A DNA stretch of 21,835 nt from Raoultibacter massiliensis (lineage in GTDB: Bacteria > Actinomycetota > Coriobacteriia > Coriobacteriales > Eggerthellaceae). Location: contig NZ_LT962670.1 of assembly GCF_900199545.1 (NCBI RefSeq), positions 538,435 to 560,269 of the forward strand. Direction: 5' to 3'. The notes beneath the pieces were generated by a model that worked only from the letters and a program-made list of their open reading frames with translations, had not been told where the DNA came from and made no database searches. The translations under genes were made by a program, and so were the position numbers. This document shows, piece after piece, positions 1-7,757 of the stretch (position 1 is its first letter; each line of letters begins with the position of its first letter).

Positions 1-677
1 TCGTCACCCCCATTGCGACGATCTGCATCGGCGTCGGGCTGTCGCTGTGGTGGGCGCCTGCGATCGGCGCTGCCGCGAGCGCGGTGGGCGGGGCCATCAT
101 GTGGGCGACCGATCTGCAGCCGTTTCTCATGGGGCTGATCGTTTCGGTTCTCGTCGGCGTTGCGCTGACGCTGCCCATCAGCTCGGCTGCGATCTGCGCC
201 GCCTTGGGTCTCACGGGGCTTGCCGGCGGGGCGGCGGTTGCCGGTTGCTGCGCCCAGATGGTCGGGTTTGCGGTCATGAGCTTTCGGGAAAACGGCATCG
301 GGGGTTTGGTTGCCCAGGGCATCGGCACCTCGATGCTCCAGATGGGCAATATCGTGAAGAACCCGCGCATCTGGATTCCCCCTACGGTCGCGGCGGCCAT
401 CACCGGTCCGCTTGCGACATGCGTGTTCGGCTTGCAGATGAACGGTCCTGCCGTTGCGTCGGGCATGGGCACGTGCGGCCTTGTGGGCCAGATCGGCGTG
501 TATACGGGATGGGTCGGCGATGTGGCCACTGGGCTTAAGCCGGCTATAACCGCGTTCGATTGGCTGGGTCTTTTGCTCGTCTGCTTTATCCTACCCGCGG
601 TTCTCACCTGGGCTATCGGTTTGCTTCTGAGGCGTTGGGGCTGGATTAAGCAGGGGGATCTCAAGCTCGATTTGTAA
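1..677 (+). CDS. PTS-like transporter subunit IIC, C-terminal part (5' end outside window)
   Basis: The reading frame is open from base 3, so the gene begins upstream; the last 224 residues are present. They are almost entirely hydrophobic, Gly/Ala-rich membrane segments with short loops, and end in a strong hydrophobic helix followed by a basic cytoplasmic tail (RRWGWIKQGDLKLDL). The pattern, including the GQIGVYTGW loop, fits the EIIC_2 / PfoR-like family of PTS permease-type proteins, which sit in the cytoplasmic membrane. These proteins often stand alone without EIIA or EIIB domains, so sugar transport is not proven. No cytoplasmic phosphorylation domain follows the permease, and the next gene is an unrelated surface protein. 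The substrate cannot be told. The family call is from the overall hydrophobic pattern and memory of the family, not a search. Confidence 0.7.
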   Translation, partial: VTPIATICIGVGLSLWWAPAIGAAASAVGGAIMWATDLQPFLMGLIVSVLVGVALTLPISSAAICAALGLTGLAGGAAVAGCCAQMVGFAVMSFRENGIGGLVAQGIGTSMLQMGNIVKNPRIWIPPTVAAAITGPLATCVFGLQMNGPAVASGMGTCGLVGQIGVYTGWVGDVATGLKPAITAFDWLGLLLVCFILPAVLTWAIGLLLRRWGWIKQGDLKLDL

Positions 678-729
678 TCGGTTGCAGCAGGCTGCCGCAA
701 CTGGACGTGCCATTTACCCAGAAATATTT

Positions 730-781
730 GTAATATGTTCTCTAAGAGAAAAAAAGCATGGTATTCTATGTAAGATATTAC
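730..781. repeat. AT-rich inverted repeats upstream of the beta-helix surface protein
   Basis: This AT-rich patch in an otherwise GC-rich window holds GTAATAT (730-736) matched by ATATTAC (775-781), and between them a 13-base palindrome TTCTCTAAGAGAA (738-750) followed by an A-run. An extended -10-like sequence TGGTATTCT (759-767) lies in it. Together these suggest the promoter/operator region of the gene starting at 802, but no good -35 is visible. Confidence 0.35.
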
Positions 782-801
782 TATCTGATGAAAGGAACAC
801 C

Positions 802-3093
802 ATGCCATCAGACACTGCGTTTCTTCGAATTTCGAGGCGTGCGCTTGCCTGCGCAACGGTGCTGTGTGCAGCGTTGCTTGCGCTGTCGTTCGCTCCGACC
901 GCCCACGCGACGGTGACACTTGAGGGGAACCCGCCTGAAGCGCTTGCCGATGCGGGAAGCAACGAGCTGTTCAGCAAGCGAACGTATACCGAATCGACCA
1001 TCCCGTACGCTTCCGAAGGCCGAGCGTACTATCTGCTCACGCAAGATGCCGCCTACGCTTCGTACGGCCTCGACGATACGACCGCGGTTCAGTACGGCGG
1101 GCAAACCTACACATGCCGCGTCATATACCGTGCTGACGGCTTATTCAGTTCCGGCGGTGGCTTGACGGCTGCGGGCGGCTTGTTGAACGGACGAGCGTAT
1201 CCGGCCGAAGGCGTCACCATTTTCGTCGAAGGCGGCACCTTCCATAACCAACACGAGAACAACTACACGGCGCTTTCAGGACCCAATCTCGCCATCGTCG
1301 GGCTGACCGACCCGAGCGGCGATAATCCAGCAGTCTTCACCAAGGCTCCGCGCACGGCTGCAAATCCCGGTCTCGAGCGCTATCTGCTGAACGACCCGAA
1401 CATGCGCTACGAGAATCTCGTGTTCGACGGACAGAACAACGGCATGTCTTCGGCGAGCAGCCGAGGCCACTACTTCATTTCCGTTTCAGCGGGCGATAAG
1501 CCGTTCTATATAAAGAACTGCACGCTTAAGAACGTCGGCTCGTCAAACAACCGCTCGGCGATCAACCTGGTGCTTGCGAATACCGGGCAGGTCAACCTCG
1601 AAAACATCACGATCGACAACATCAAAACGAGTGCCTCGTATGCCTACATGCAGCTCAATGCCGGCACCAACGTCAACGTCGATACCATCACGTTTCTGAA
1701 CGCCAATTCGACGAAGCGCCTGTACTTCGATCACACGACGGCAGCCACGGTCGGTCAGCTTCGCCAGGCGAACGCGGTGTTCAGAGGCTCGCTTGTGACC
1801 GACGGGGCAAACAACTACGTAACGGTGCGCAGCTACTTGCTGGGAGACCTTACGCTGCCTTCCGATTACCGTTATGCGGTCATGAATACGAGTTCGAGCA
1901 GCTTTACAACCGATACGATCAGGGTGTACAACGATCTTGCGAACATTGCCGACAACGCTACGAGCCCGATTTACGACATTGTCGATAAGACGTGGATCGT
2001 CAGATCGGGAAGCGCTTACCGCAGCGTCGAATCGCAGCTGCAGGGCATCAACACGGTGCTCACTCGGGCGGCGCAGGCGTATCCCGCCGACGGCACGACC
2101 ATGAGCGCGACGTTCGGGCGCGGATGGACCACGAAGGCATACATCAAGCTCGTGGCCGACGAAAACGGAATCGTGCCCTCGTTCAAAGTCCCTGCGTTTT
2201 CGGGAGCGTTTTGCGATACGACGGAACCCTACGTGCTCATCCGCGCGGTTTCCGATGCGTCGGTTCCGTTCTCGCAGGCTATCGACGAGGCGTCTCTGGT
2301 TCCGTTCGGCAAGGACAGCTCGGTCGAGATCGATGCGGCATCGGCCGATAAGGTGCGTTTCTTCGGCATCGATTTCCACGGGGTCGATCCCGTCATCGAG
2401 AACAACCCGCGAATAACCCTCGAGCGTGCGCACACGGGCATAGCATCCGCTTCGACCGATCCGGTGTTCTCCAATGCGACGGACGATTCGTTTGCGGCAT
2501 GCCGGTTTACGGGTTTGGTGAACGATCTGGCCGTCACATCGCCAGTTTTGAGCAGCGGAAAAGCTACGGTGGAGTTGAAGGACGGTCCGTTTACAGCTGC
2601 GGCTGTGCCGGGTAACGTGTTCGCCTCGCAAGGCACGGTGTTGCCTGCAACCGAATCGGCCTTCGCCGACGATCCTTCGCTTGCGTGGGAGTCGAGCGAT
2701 CCGAGCGTTGCCGCCGTCGACCCTCAGACGGGGGAGGTGACGCCGCTCAAAGTGGGCACAACCACCATCACGGCGCGTGCCAACGACATGCATAATGCAG
2801 GCGAGCTGGAAAAGCCGGGTGCATCGTTTGAGCTTGAGATTCTCGATACGCCCGATCCTGTCGATCCACCCGACCCGATCGACCCTGTCGACCCGATTGA
2901 CCCGGTTGATCCGACCGATCCTGTCGACCCGACCGATCCGGCTGATCCAGCCAAGCCGATTGAGAAAGCGAAAACGGGTGGCGACAAGCTCGCCCAGGTG
3001 GGCGACCGCGCTCCGCTTGCGGCGGGTGTTCTTGCTGCGGTGGCGGCGGGAGTTTGCGCGATCGTTGCCATTCGCAAACGAAATCGGGCCTAA
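802..3093 (+). CDS. Secreted cell-wall surface protein: beta-helix-like body, BIG2 domain, Asp-Pro stalk, LAQVGD anchor
   Basis: The protein has 763 residues. The start at 802 is chosen over an in-frame upstream start at 682 because GAAAGGA precedes it at good spacing and a signal peptide follows directly (basic n-region, hydrophobic core, AHA cleavage site near residue 36). Residues about 120-330 are rich in short Asn-bearing strands (YENLVFDG, IKNCTLKNV, LENITIDNI), the look of a right-handed parallel beta-helix of the pectate-lyase type. A bacterial Ig-like BIG2 domain follows (SSDPSVAAVDPQTGEV, VGTTTITARA), then a low-complexity stalk of repeated DPVDP/DPIDP/DPTDP units. The C-terminus has LAQVGD (730-735), a hydrophobic helix and RKRNRA, the layout of a sortase substrate, although the expected Thr of LAxTG is Val. 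The ligand or substrate is unknown; adhesion or glycan binding is an inference. The adhesin gene follows 113-125 bases later, depending on which of its starts is used. Confidence 0.8.
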   Translation: MPSDTAFLRISRRALACATVLCAALLALSFAPTAHATVTLEGNPPEALADAGSNELFSKRTYTESTIPYASEGRAYYLLTQDAAYASYGLDDTTAVQYGGQTYTCRVIYRADGLFSSGGGLTAAGGLLNGRAYPAEGVTIFVEGGTFHNQHENNYTALSGPNLAIVGLTDPSGDNPAVFTKAPRTAANPGLERYLLNDPNMRYENLVFDGQNNGMSSASSRGHYFISVSAGDKPFYIKNCTLKNVGSSNNRSAINLVLANTGQVNLENITIDNIKTSASYAYMQLNAGTNVNVDTITFLNANSTKRLYFDHTTAATVGQLRQANAVFRGSLVTDGANNYVTVRSYLLGDLTLPSDYRYAVMNTSSSSFTTDTIRVYNDLANIADNATSPIYDIVDKTWIVRSGSAYRSVESQLQGINTVLTRAAQAYPADGTTMSATFGRGWTTKAYIKLVADENGIVPSFKVPAFSGAFCDTTEPYVLIRAVSDASVPFSQAIDEASLVPFGKDSSVEIDAASADKVRFFGIDFHGVDPVIENNPRITLERAHTGIASASTDPVFSNATDDSFAACRFTGLVNDLAVTSPVLSSGKATVELKDGPFTAAAVPGNVFASQGTVLPATESAFADDPSLAWESSDPSVAAVDPQTGEVTPLKVGTTTITARANDMHNAGELEKPGASFELEILDTPDPVDPPDPIDPVDPIDPVDPTDPVDPTDPADPAKPIEKAKTGGDKLAQVGDRAPLAAGVLAAVAAGVCAIVAIRKRNRA
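2848..2953 (+). repeat. In-frame Asp-Pro repeat (wall-spanning stalk)
   Basis: Tandem six-base units of the form GAYCCN alternate with GTC, ATC/ATT or ACC codons and encode repeated DPVDP, DPIDP and DPTDP units. Such Pro-rich linkers usually span the peptidoglycan in wall-anchored proteins. The near-identical units make this stretch prone to length change by slippage. Confidence 0.75.
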
Positions 3094-3180
3094 ATGGTTT
3101 CATGTGGATAACAATATGTTGATAGCACGGCATCAGATTGCATAAGTAGCGGGCTTTCATATCCAAAGCGCCCATCATTA

Positions 3181-3202
3181 GTCGTAACACAAAGATTACG
3201 AC
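3181..3202. repeat. Inverted repeat just upstream of the adhesin start
   Basis: GTCGTAA (3181-3187) and TTACGAC (3196-3202) form a perfect 7-bp inverted repeat with an 8-base spacer, ending 4 bases before the ATG at 3207 and 16 before the ATG at 3219. It could be an operator or an mRNA hairpin affecting translation start. A candidate promoter upstream (TTGATA 3119-3124, 16-base spacer, CATAAG 3141-3146) would put the repeat inside the 5' leader. Confidence 0.4.
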
Positions 3203-3218
3203 CGAAATGGTGGTTGCT

Positions 3219-4232
3219 ATGAAAGCCCGTACAAAAAGAACAGTGCTTGCCTACGCGATGGCGGTACTGCTGGCGTTGAACCTTTTACCGCTCTCTGCAT
3301 TTGCGGAGGCTTCCGATGGGGAGCGGACCGCTCAGGCGGTAAGCGATCGCGTATCGAATTCGCCTGTCGGGTCCGGCGATGATGCATTGACGGACCCGAC
3401 AGCAAACCGGCAAACAGTCGAAGCCGCCGATGAAGTGCCTGCCGAAGGCGCTTTGGACGACTTTTCCGAAGAGAGCAGCGGGGGGTCCCCGTCAATCGAT
3501 GACTCGGATGGGGTTGCTTCGGGCGGCGAATCAGACGGGGCAGCTTCAGGATTGCGGAACGGCTCGGAATCGGCGGATCCCGAAAGATCCGCCGATTCCG
3601 ATGACGGCGCGGCGCTTCTTGCCGCCGATCCCGTCGATATTTCGACGTTGCTGCCGCCAAGTTCCAACGGCACCATTCTCGGCGGCATGACCGTCGAGAT
3701 GCGCGATGCGAACGGCAATCCACTGCCTGCAGGCCAAGATCCTACGATTGATTCGATCATTCACCTCGGCTTCCCGCTTTCTATTCCTGCAGATACGACC
3801 GACCAGATAAAGGCGGGCGATTATTACTCCTTCGAGCTTCCCGATGCGGTAACCGTTCCGGCGGGCATCAAAAGCGTCGCTTTGGTCGATCCCGATGACG
3901 CGAGCATCGTATATGCCAATTTCACGGTGTCACCCTCGAAGCCGGGCACGCGCGCGGTTGTGACCATTACGTTCACCGATGCCGTAACCGGCAAAGGGGA
4001 CGTGACGGGGCAGATGGGTTTTTCAGGTGGCCTCAATGCCGATGCGATCGGCAAGCCCGGCGAAACCGAGATAAAGCTTCCTTTCGAGAATAGCGTTCCC
4101 CCCCGCATCGATCACCATCGTTCCTGCAACCGACAGCGACGTGAGCAAATCGGGCAATTTCGATCAGCCTCGCAATCCTACAAGCATCTCCTGGTCGGTC
4201 GATATCAACAAATCGCTCAAGCAGATGAATAA
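3219..4232 (+). CDS. Adhesin piece 1: signal peptide, acidic linker and N-terminal adhesin domain
   Basis: The ATG at 3219 is preferred to the in-frame ATG at 3207 because GGTGG lies five bases before it and it gives a compact signal peptide (MKARTKRT, hydrophobic core, cleavage after AFA near residue 29). Residues about 30-145 are acidic and Ser/Gly-rich, a disordered linker. From about residue 145 (VDISTLLPPSS) a beta-rich domain begins, with phrases such as DYYSFELPDAVTVPAG and VVTITFTDAVTGKGDVTG that recall the Ig-like N-terminal adhesion domains of Gram-positive MSCRAMMs (collagen or fibrinogen binders). Meaningful sequence stops at the C7 tract; after 4104 this frame yields about 43 unrelated residues before the stop. 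On its own this piece would be secreted without an anchor. The ligand is unknown. Confidence 0.7.
   Translation: MKARTKRTVLAYAMAVLLALNLLPLSAFAEASDGERTAQAVSDRVSNSPVGSGDDALTDPTANRQTVEAADEVPAEGALDDFSEESSGGSPSIDDSDGVASGGESDGAASGLRNGSESADPERSADSDDGAALLAADPVDISTLLPPSSNGTILGGMTVEMRDANGNPLPAGQDPTIDSIIHLGFPLSIPADTTDQIKAGDYYSFELPDAVTVPAGIKSVALVDPDDASIVYANFTVSPSKPGTRAVVTITFTDAVTGKGDVTGQMGFSGGLNADAIGKPGETEIKLPFENSVPPRIDHHRSCNRQRREQIGQFRSASQSYKHLLVGRYQQIAQADE
3564..3601. repeat. Perfect 16-bp inverted repeat inside coding sequence
   Basis: Arms 3564-3579 and 3586-3601 (left arm TCGGAATCGGCGGATC) are exact reverse complements around a six-base loop, CCGAAA. The hairpin is very GC-rich and lies in the acidic linker of the adhesin, encoding SESADPERSADSD. 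No T-run follows, so it is not a standard terminator. Confidence 0.8.
4098..4104 (+). repeat. C7 tract at first frameshift
   Basis: Seven consecutive C residues lie where the adhesin frame shifts by one base. With six C the translation joins as NSVPPASITIVPATDSD and the gene stays open to 6714. Such tracts are typical sites of slipped-strand mispairing and also of homopolymer sequencing errors. Confidence 0.85.
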
Positions 4233-6741
4233 CGCCTCTGTCGCCGAAAGCTTTCCTTCGGGGCTTACGTTCGAAGGCGTCGAGGTGTACCAGGTTCCCG
4301 TCGATTTCTACGGCAACGTGATCGGGGAACCGGGGGATGCGGGCTGGACGAAGCTCGATGCGGTTGGCTATACGGCGTCCTCCGACGGTACGAAGGTGAC
4401 GCTCAACAGCCCCTATGATTCGACGAAGGAAGCTTATCGGTTCGTTTACAAGACGACGATCGAAGATGATGTCAAGGACCTGAGCGGGGGAGACGTCGCG
4501 TTTACCAACAAGGCGGTGCTTCATTCCGACGATACGGGTGCGGACGGCCTTCCGGCGCAAGCAACGGTTAGCGCCAACTTCGGAAAAATGATCGACAAGA
4601 AAGGCTCAACCTACGATCCCTCGACGAGGCTCATTACCTGGCAGGTTCAGTACAACTACGGCGGGCGCACCATACCGGCAGGCGACGCCTGGGTTGAAGA
4701 CATCTGCGATTACCCCGATTTGGAGTTCATTGCCGATTCTGTGACCGTGCAGAAAATGAAGTTCGATTCCAAGGGCAACGCCGTCGTTGAAAGCGGTTTG
4801 TCCGAAGGTGCGGGAGCCGGCCAGTACACGTTTTCGCAGGATCTCGGTAGCAAGAGCATCAAGGTGGGGTTCAACAGCGACGTCGATTACCCTGTCCTCA
4901 TCACGTATCAGACTAAGGTCACCAGCGTGATCGATGCGAACAAAACTTACGTCAACACGGCGATCACCTCGGGAAATCCGCCTTCGATCGCACATGATCG
5001 GATAACGGTCGGCCAGCATAACCTGGTCAAGACCGTCGATGGCGTGGACATTGCGAACAAGACGATCACGTGGAAAATCGACATCAACAAGAGCCGCTAT
5101 CCGATGCAATCCTTCACGCTCACCGACACGCTTGTGCTGGGCCTGTCGCATACGATATCGAACGGTGCGAACATCGAGGTTCATGACGTGACCGCGGGAA
5201 AGGTTGTTCCCGAAGCGGGCGATTTCACCGGTGATGGGTACACTCTTCGTCTGAGCACCGATTCCTCGGGAAACCATATAGGCTTCAACCTGGCCTTCGT
5301 CGGCTCTTACGGGAGCACCGATCACGAATTTGCGATCACATACAAGACATCGTACGACGCCATGCACAATCCTCCTGACGGTAGCCAGGAATTCGTCAAC
5401 ATCGCAAGTTCTTCGTGGTACGACGCATCCGGGGGTCACCACTCCAATACCGGTCGGGCATCGTATCGACCGACGCCTCCCGACGGCAGCAACGGCATGA
5501 AATCGGGCTCGTACAATGCCGTCGACAAGAAGATCACTTGGTCGGTTCTTGTCAATTACGCCCGGACCGGACTGAAGGGAGCTTCGATATCGGATATGAT
5601 CCTTCCCGGGCAGACGTTCGTCGACGGCTCGCTTTCGGTGCACTCGTACACCATTCGCTCGAACGGAACGACGGTCAAGGGCCCCGAGCTTACTGCCGAG
5701 CAGATGGCCTCTCTCGACGTGACGCTGCCGAGCGACGATAACGAGCAGACGCTCACGGTTGGGTTCCCCGATGGCGACGAGCTGTATTGGATCGAGTTCG
5801 ACACTTCGGTCGAGGGCACGGTCATCGAAGCCGCCTACGACAACGTTGCCATTTTGCACAACGAAGCGGAGAGCGTGAAGGACACATCGCTCAAGGCGAA
5901 GGTTTCGGTGAAGCACGGAGGATCTCTTGCCGAGAAAAGCGGATACCAGGATTCTGATGGCGCGGCGGTATGGAGTCTGACGGTGAACCCGAACAACTCC
6001 AAGCTGTCGGACGTGCTTGTAACGGATACGCCATCAAGCAATCAGTTCGTCAATCTCGATTCGATTGCGATTAACGGCACGACTGTCGACAAAGCGGGCA
6101 ATTTGACGCTCGACCCGTCGTCGGTGCTTGTCAGGGATACCGACTATACGGTTGATTACGTGCAGGACGAGAACGGCGTGTGGCAGCTGAAGATAGCGTT
6201 TGCCAATACGATCGACAGCGCCTACATCGTTACCTACAAGGCAACTCTGTACGCCGATTCGAGCGTGCCGCTGAGCCAGGCGACCAACACGGCCACCATC
6301 ACGGGGAACAATCTGAAAACCGTTACCGACAATACGACAGGCAGCATCCTCGTGCAGCTTACCGACGGCAGCGGAATACTTAAAGGTACGCGCAAAGACC
6401 TCATTCTCCATAAAACGGATCTGGGCGGCAATGATCTGCCTGGGGCGAAGTTCCAGCTTTTCAATTCGCATGGTCAGCCGATCGGGGGAGTCGTATCCAC
6501 CGATGAAAACGGCGCGATTTCCTTTGCCGGCATAGTGACGGGAATCTACACGCTCAAAGAGGTGGAACCCGCACCCGGCTACACCATGTCGGAAGAGCTT
6601 GCCGCGGGAATCACCGTTTTGCTGGAAGCCGATTCCGGTCCGGTGGAGATAACCAACGATTTAACCGAGGTGAAGCTGGTCAAGCAGAACACCGAAGGCG
6701 CAGCAGTCGGGGGGTGCGGAATTCTCGCTGGAGCGTTTTGA
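4105..6741 (+). CDS. Adhesin piece 2: repeated collagen-adhesin-like domains and first SpaA/Cna_B domain
   Basis: The coding sense resumes at 4105; the first possible start in this frame is a GTG at 4141 with no convincing ribosome site, so independent translation is doubtful. About five related domains follow, each opening with a Lys/Tyr-containing strand and a Trp motif: TSISWSVDINK, RLITWQVQYN, KTITWKIDINK, KKITWSVLVN and AAVWSLTVNP, each then with a D/S-rich strand such as VTDTP or LTDTL. This is the pattern of the collagen-binding/isopeptide-forming beta-sandwich domains of Gram-positive adhesins. From about 6390 comes a SpaA-like prealbumin domain (LILHKTDLGGNDLPGAKFQL, LKEVEPAPGY, EITNDL) with the Lys, Glu and Asn expected for an intramolecular isopeptide bond. 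After the G6 tract the frame gives nine wrong residues (CGILAGAF region) and stops. Confidence 0.7.
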   Translation, partial: ASITIVPATDSDVSKSGNFDQPRNPTSISWSVDINKSLKQMNNASVAESFPSGLTFEGVEVYQVPVDFYGNVIGEPGDAGWTKLDAVGYTASSDGTKVTLNSPYDSTKEAYRFVYKTTIEDDVKDLSGGDVAFTNKAVLHSDDTGADGLPAQATVSANFGKMIDKKGSTYDPSTRLITWQVQYNYGGRTIPAGDAWVEDICDYPDLEFIADSVTVQKMKFDSKGNAVVESGLSEGAGAGQYTFSQDLGSKSIKVGFNSDVDYPVLITYQTKVTSVIDANKTYVNTAITSGNPPSIAHDRITVGQHNLVKTVDGVDIANKTITWKIDINKSRYPMQSFTLTDTLVLGLSHTISNGANIEVHDVTAGKVVPEAGDFTGDGYTLRLSTDSSGNHIGFNLAFVGSYGSTDHEFAITYKTSYDAMHNPPDGSQEFVNIASSSWYDASGGHHSNTGRASYRPTPPDGSNGMKSGSYNAVDKKITWSVLVNYARTGLKGASISDMILPGQTFVDGSLSVHSYTIRSNGTTVKGPELTAEQMASLDVTLPSDDNEQTLTVGFPDGDELYWIEFDTSVEGTVIEAAYDNVAILHNEAESVKDTSLKAKVSVKHGGSLAEKSGYQDSDGAAVWSLTVNPNNSKLSDVLVTDTPSSNQFVNLDSIAINGTTVDKAGNLTLDPSSVLVRDTDYTVDYVQDENGVWQLKIAFANTIDSAYIVTYKATLYADSSVPLSQATNTATITGNNLKTVTDNTTGSILVQLTDGSGILKGTRKDLILHKTDLGGNDLPGAKFQLFNSHGQPIGGVVSTDENGAISFAGIVTGIYTLKEVEPAPGYTMSEELAAGITVLLEADSGPVEITNDLTEVKLVKQNTEGAAVGGCGILAGAF
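6709..6714 (+). repeat. G6 tract at second frameshift
   Basis: Six G residues lie where the adhesin frame shifts again. With five G the protein reads through as GAAVGGAEFSLERFDGG into the last two SpaA domains and the anchor. A run of six G at 3480-3485 in the same gene is in frame, so six G is not itself disruptive. Confidence 0.8.
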
Positions 6742-7465
6742 CGGCGGCGCCTGGAGCCCTGTCGCATCGCTGCCCGAGCCCCTCGATCTCGTTTCGAAGG
6801 CGGACGGCTCCATTGTAATTCGCGGACTCGAACCCGGTCATTACCGCTTGAGCGAAGTGGCGGCGCCCTATCCCTACGTGCTGGGCGAGCCGCGCGAATT
6901 CGATGTATCGTACCGCAGCGACGATGTGAAGATCGTCGATCCGGTTGATCTGGGCTCCTACGTTAACGAACGATTCGCCGCAACGCTCAACATCCTCAAA
7001 ACCGATGTCGATGGCGCGCCGCTTGCCAAAGCGGAGTTCGAGCTTCGGGATCCATCGGGCGCGGTTGTCAAAGGCGGCATCGTCACCGGGTCCGATGGGC
7101 GTGCATCGGTCGCTGGAATCGACGAAGGGTCGTACGTGCTCGTAGAAACGAAGGCGCCCGAGGGCTATCAGCTCGATCAGACTCCGCATGAAATCGAGGC
7201 CGTGTACGATCAGGCGGGGCAGACGATAGAAATCACCCTCGTCAACCTTGCCGAGCCGATACCGCGCATTCCCGACGTTACGAATCCGCCCACGACTCCT
7301 CACCCGGCAGATTCTCCGAAGATGCCGACCCCAGTAGGCGGCCTTGCCCGAACAGGGGACGGGTATCTGGCCGCCGGCATCGGGGCGTTTGCGGCGCTTG
7401 CCGTGGTTGCCGCTGCAGCAGCGGGAGCGCTTGCCCTTCGACGGAGGCGTAGCGCCGGCGAATAA
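6716..7465 (+). CDS. Adhesin piece 3: two SpaA/Cna_B domains and LARTGD wall anchor
   Basis: Coding sense resumes at 6716; a TTG at 6848 is the first plausible start in this frame, without a clear ribosome site, so the piece is probably the tail of the larger gene. The first domain (AEFSLERFDGG, GHYRLSEVAAPYPYVLGEP) and the second (LNILKTDVDGAPLAKAEFEL, GSYVLVETKAPEGYQL) are SpaA-type prealbumin folds with the E-box (YxLxExxAPxGY) that supplies the isopeptide Glu. A Pro-rich linker then leads to LARTGD, a 20-residue hydrophobic helix and RRRRSAGE. LAxTG motifs are recognised by class E-type sortases in high-GC actinobacteria. Without this piece the protein could not be anchored, so the frameshift would turn an attached adhesin into a released one. 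A terminator follows at 7497. Confidence 0.7.
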   Translation, partial: AEFSLERFDGGAWSPVASLPEPLDLVSKADGSIVIRGLEPGHYRLSEVAAPYPYVLGEPREFDVSYRSDDVKIVDPVDLGSYVNERFAATLNILKTDVDGAPLAKAEFELRDPSGAVVKGGIVTGSDGRASVAGIDEGSYVLVETKAPEGYQLDQTPHEIEAVYDQAGQTIEITLVNLAEPIPRIPDVTNPPTTPHPADSPKMPTPVGGLARTGDGYLAAGIGAFAALAVVAAAAAGALALRRRRSAGE

Positions 7466-7496
7466 CGGCGAGTGCATTGGTTGCTTCTGAAAACGA

Positions 7497-7527
7497 GAAC
7501 CCGGTTAAGACGGCCGGGTTCTTTCTT
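7497..7527 (+). terminator. Rho-independent terminator after the adhesin gene
   Basis: An 8-bp perfect stem, GAACCCGG with CCGGGTTC, and a 9-base loop are followed by TTTCTT. It lies 31 bases after the adhesin stop codon. Confidence 0.9.
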
Positions 7528-7757
7528 ATATATAAGTGAAACAATAATGGTTATGCAACGGGGCGAAAACGCGCAGACCACGGGCGCACCACGGGGGCAT
7601 AACGCGGAAATTACTAACGTAACAGCAGGTCAATCGGTAGTTTGCAGAACGCCCATAGGTCTGTGAACCACTGGTCGGATGGAGTAGGGTGAGACAACAC
7701 CAAAAGAAGCCCCGTCAAAAAAGACGGCGTCTTCGACCGAAGAGAAAAGAGGACGGT

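Larger units (their letters stand above)
3219..7465 (+). pseudogene. Frameshifted modular wall-anchored adhesin gene (two single-base homopolymer shifts; possibly phase-variable)
   Basis: Read as one gene, this encodes about 1414 residues: signal peptide, acidic Ser-rich linker, an N-terminal adhesin domain, about five collagen-adhesin-like beta-sandwich repeats, three SpaA/Cna_B-type isopeptide domains and a LARTGD anchor. The frame breaks twice. At 4098-4104 a run of seven C needs one base fewer to continue from NSVPP into ASITIVPATDSD. At 6709-6714 a run of six G needs one base fewer to continue from GAAVGG into AEFSLERFDGG. Protein sense continues perfectly across both points, so the body of the gene has not decayed. 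Explanations are slipped-strand phase variation, recent mutation or sequencing error; the sequence alone cannot separate them. The three reading-frame pieces are described separately. Confidence 0.8.

Noticed and set aside
681..701. Hairpin GTTGC...GCAAC after the permease gene as a terminator
   Set aside because: The stem is short with an internal mismatch and no T-run follows it.
1543..2793. A 416-codon minus-strand frame under the beta-helix surface protein
   Set aside because: It is very Arg/His-rich, as expected for an antisense shadow, while the plus strand has a signal peptide and recognisable domains.
2848..2953. Short regular repeats considered as a CRISPR array
   Set aside because: They are contiguous in-frame codon repeats (Asp-Pro units) without spacers.
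4606..5916. A 436-codon minus-strand frame under the adhesin
   Set aside because: It is an Arg-rich shadow of repeated adhesin domains with no start signal.
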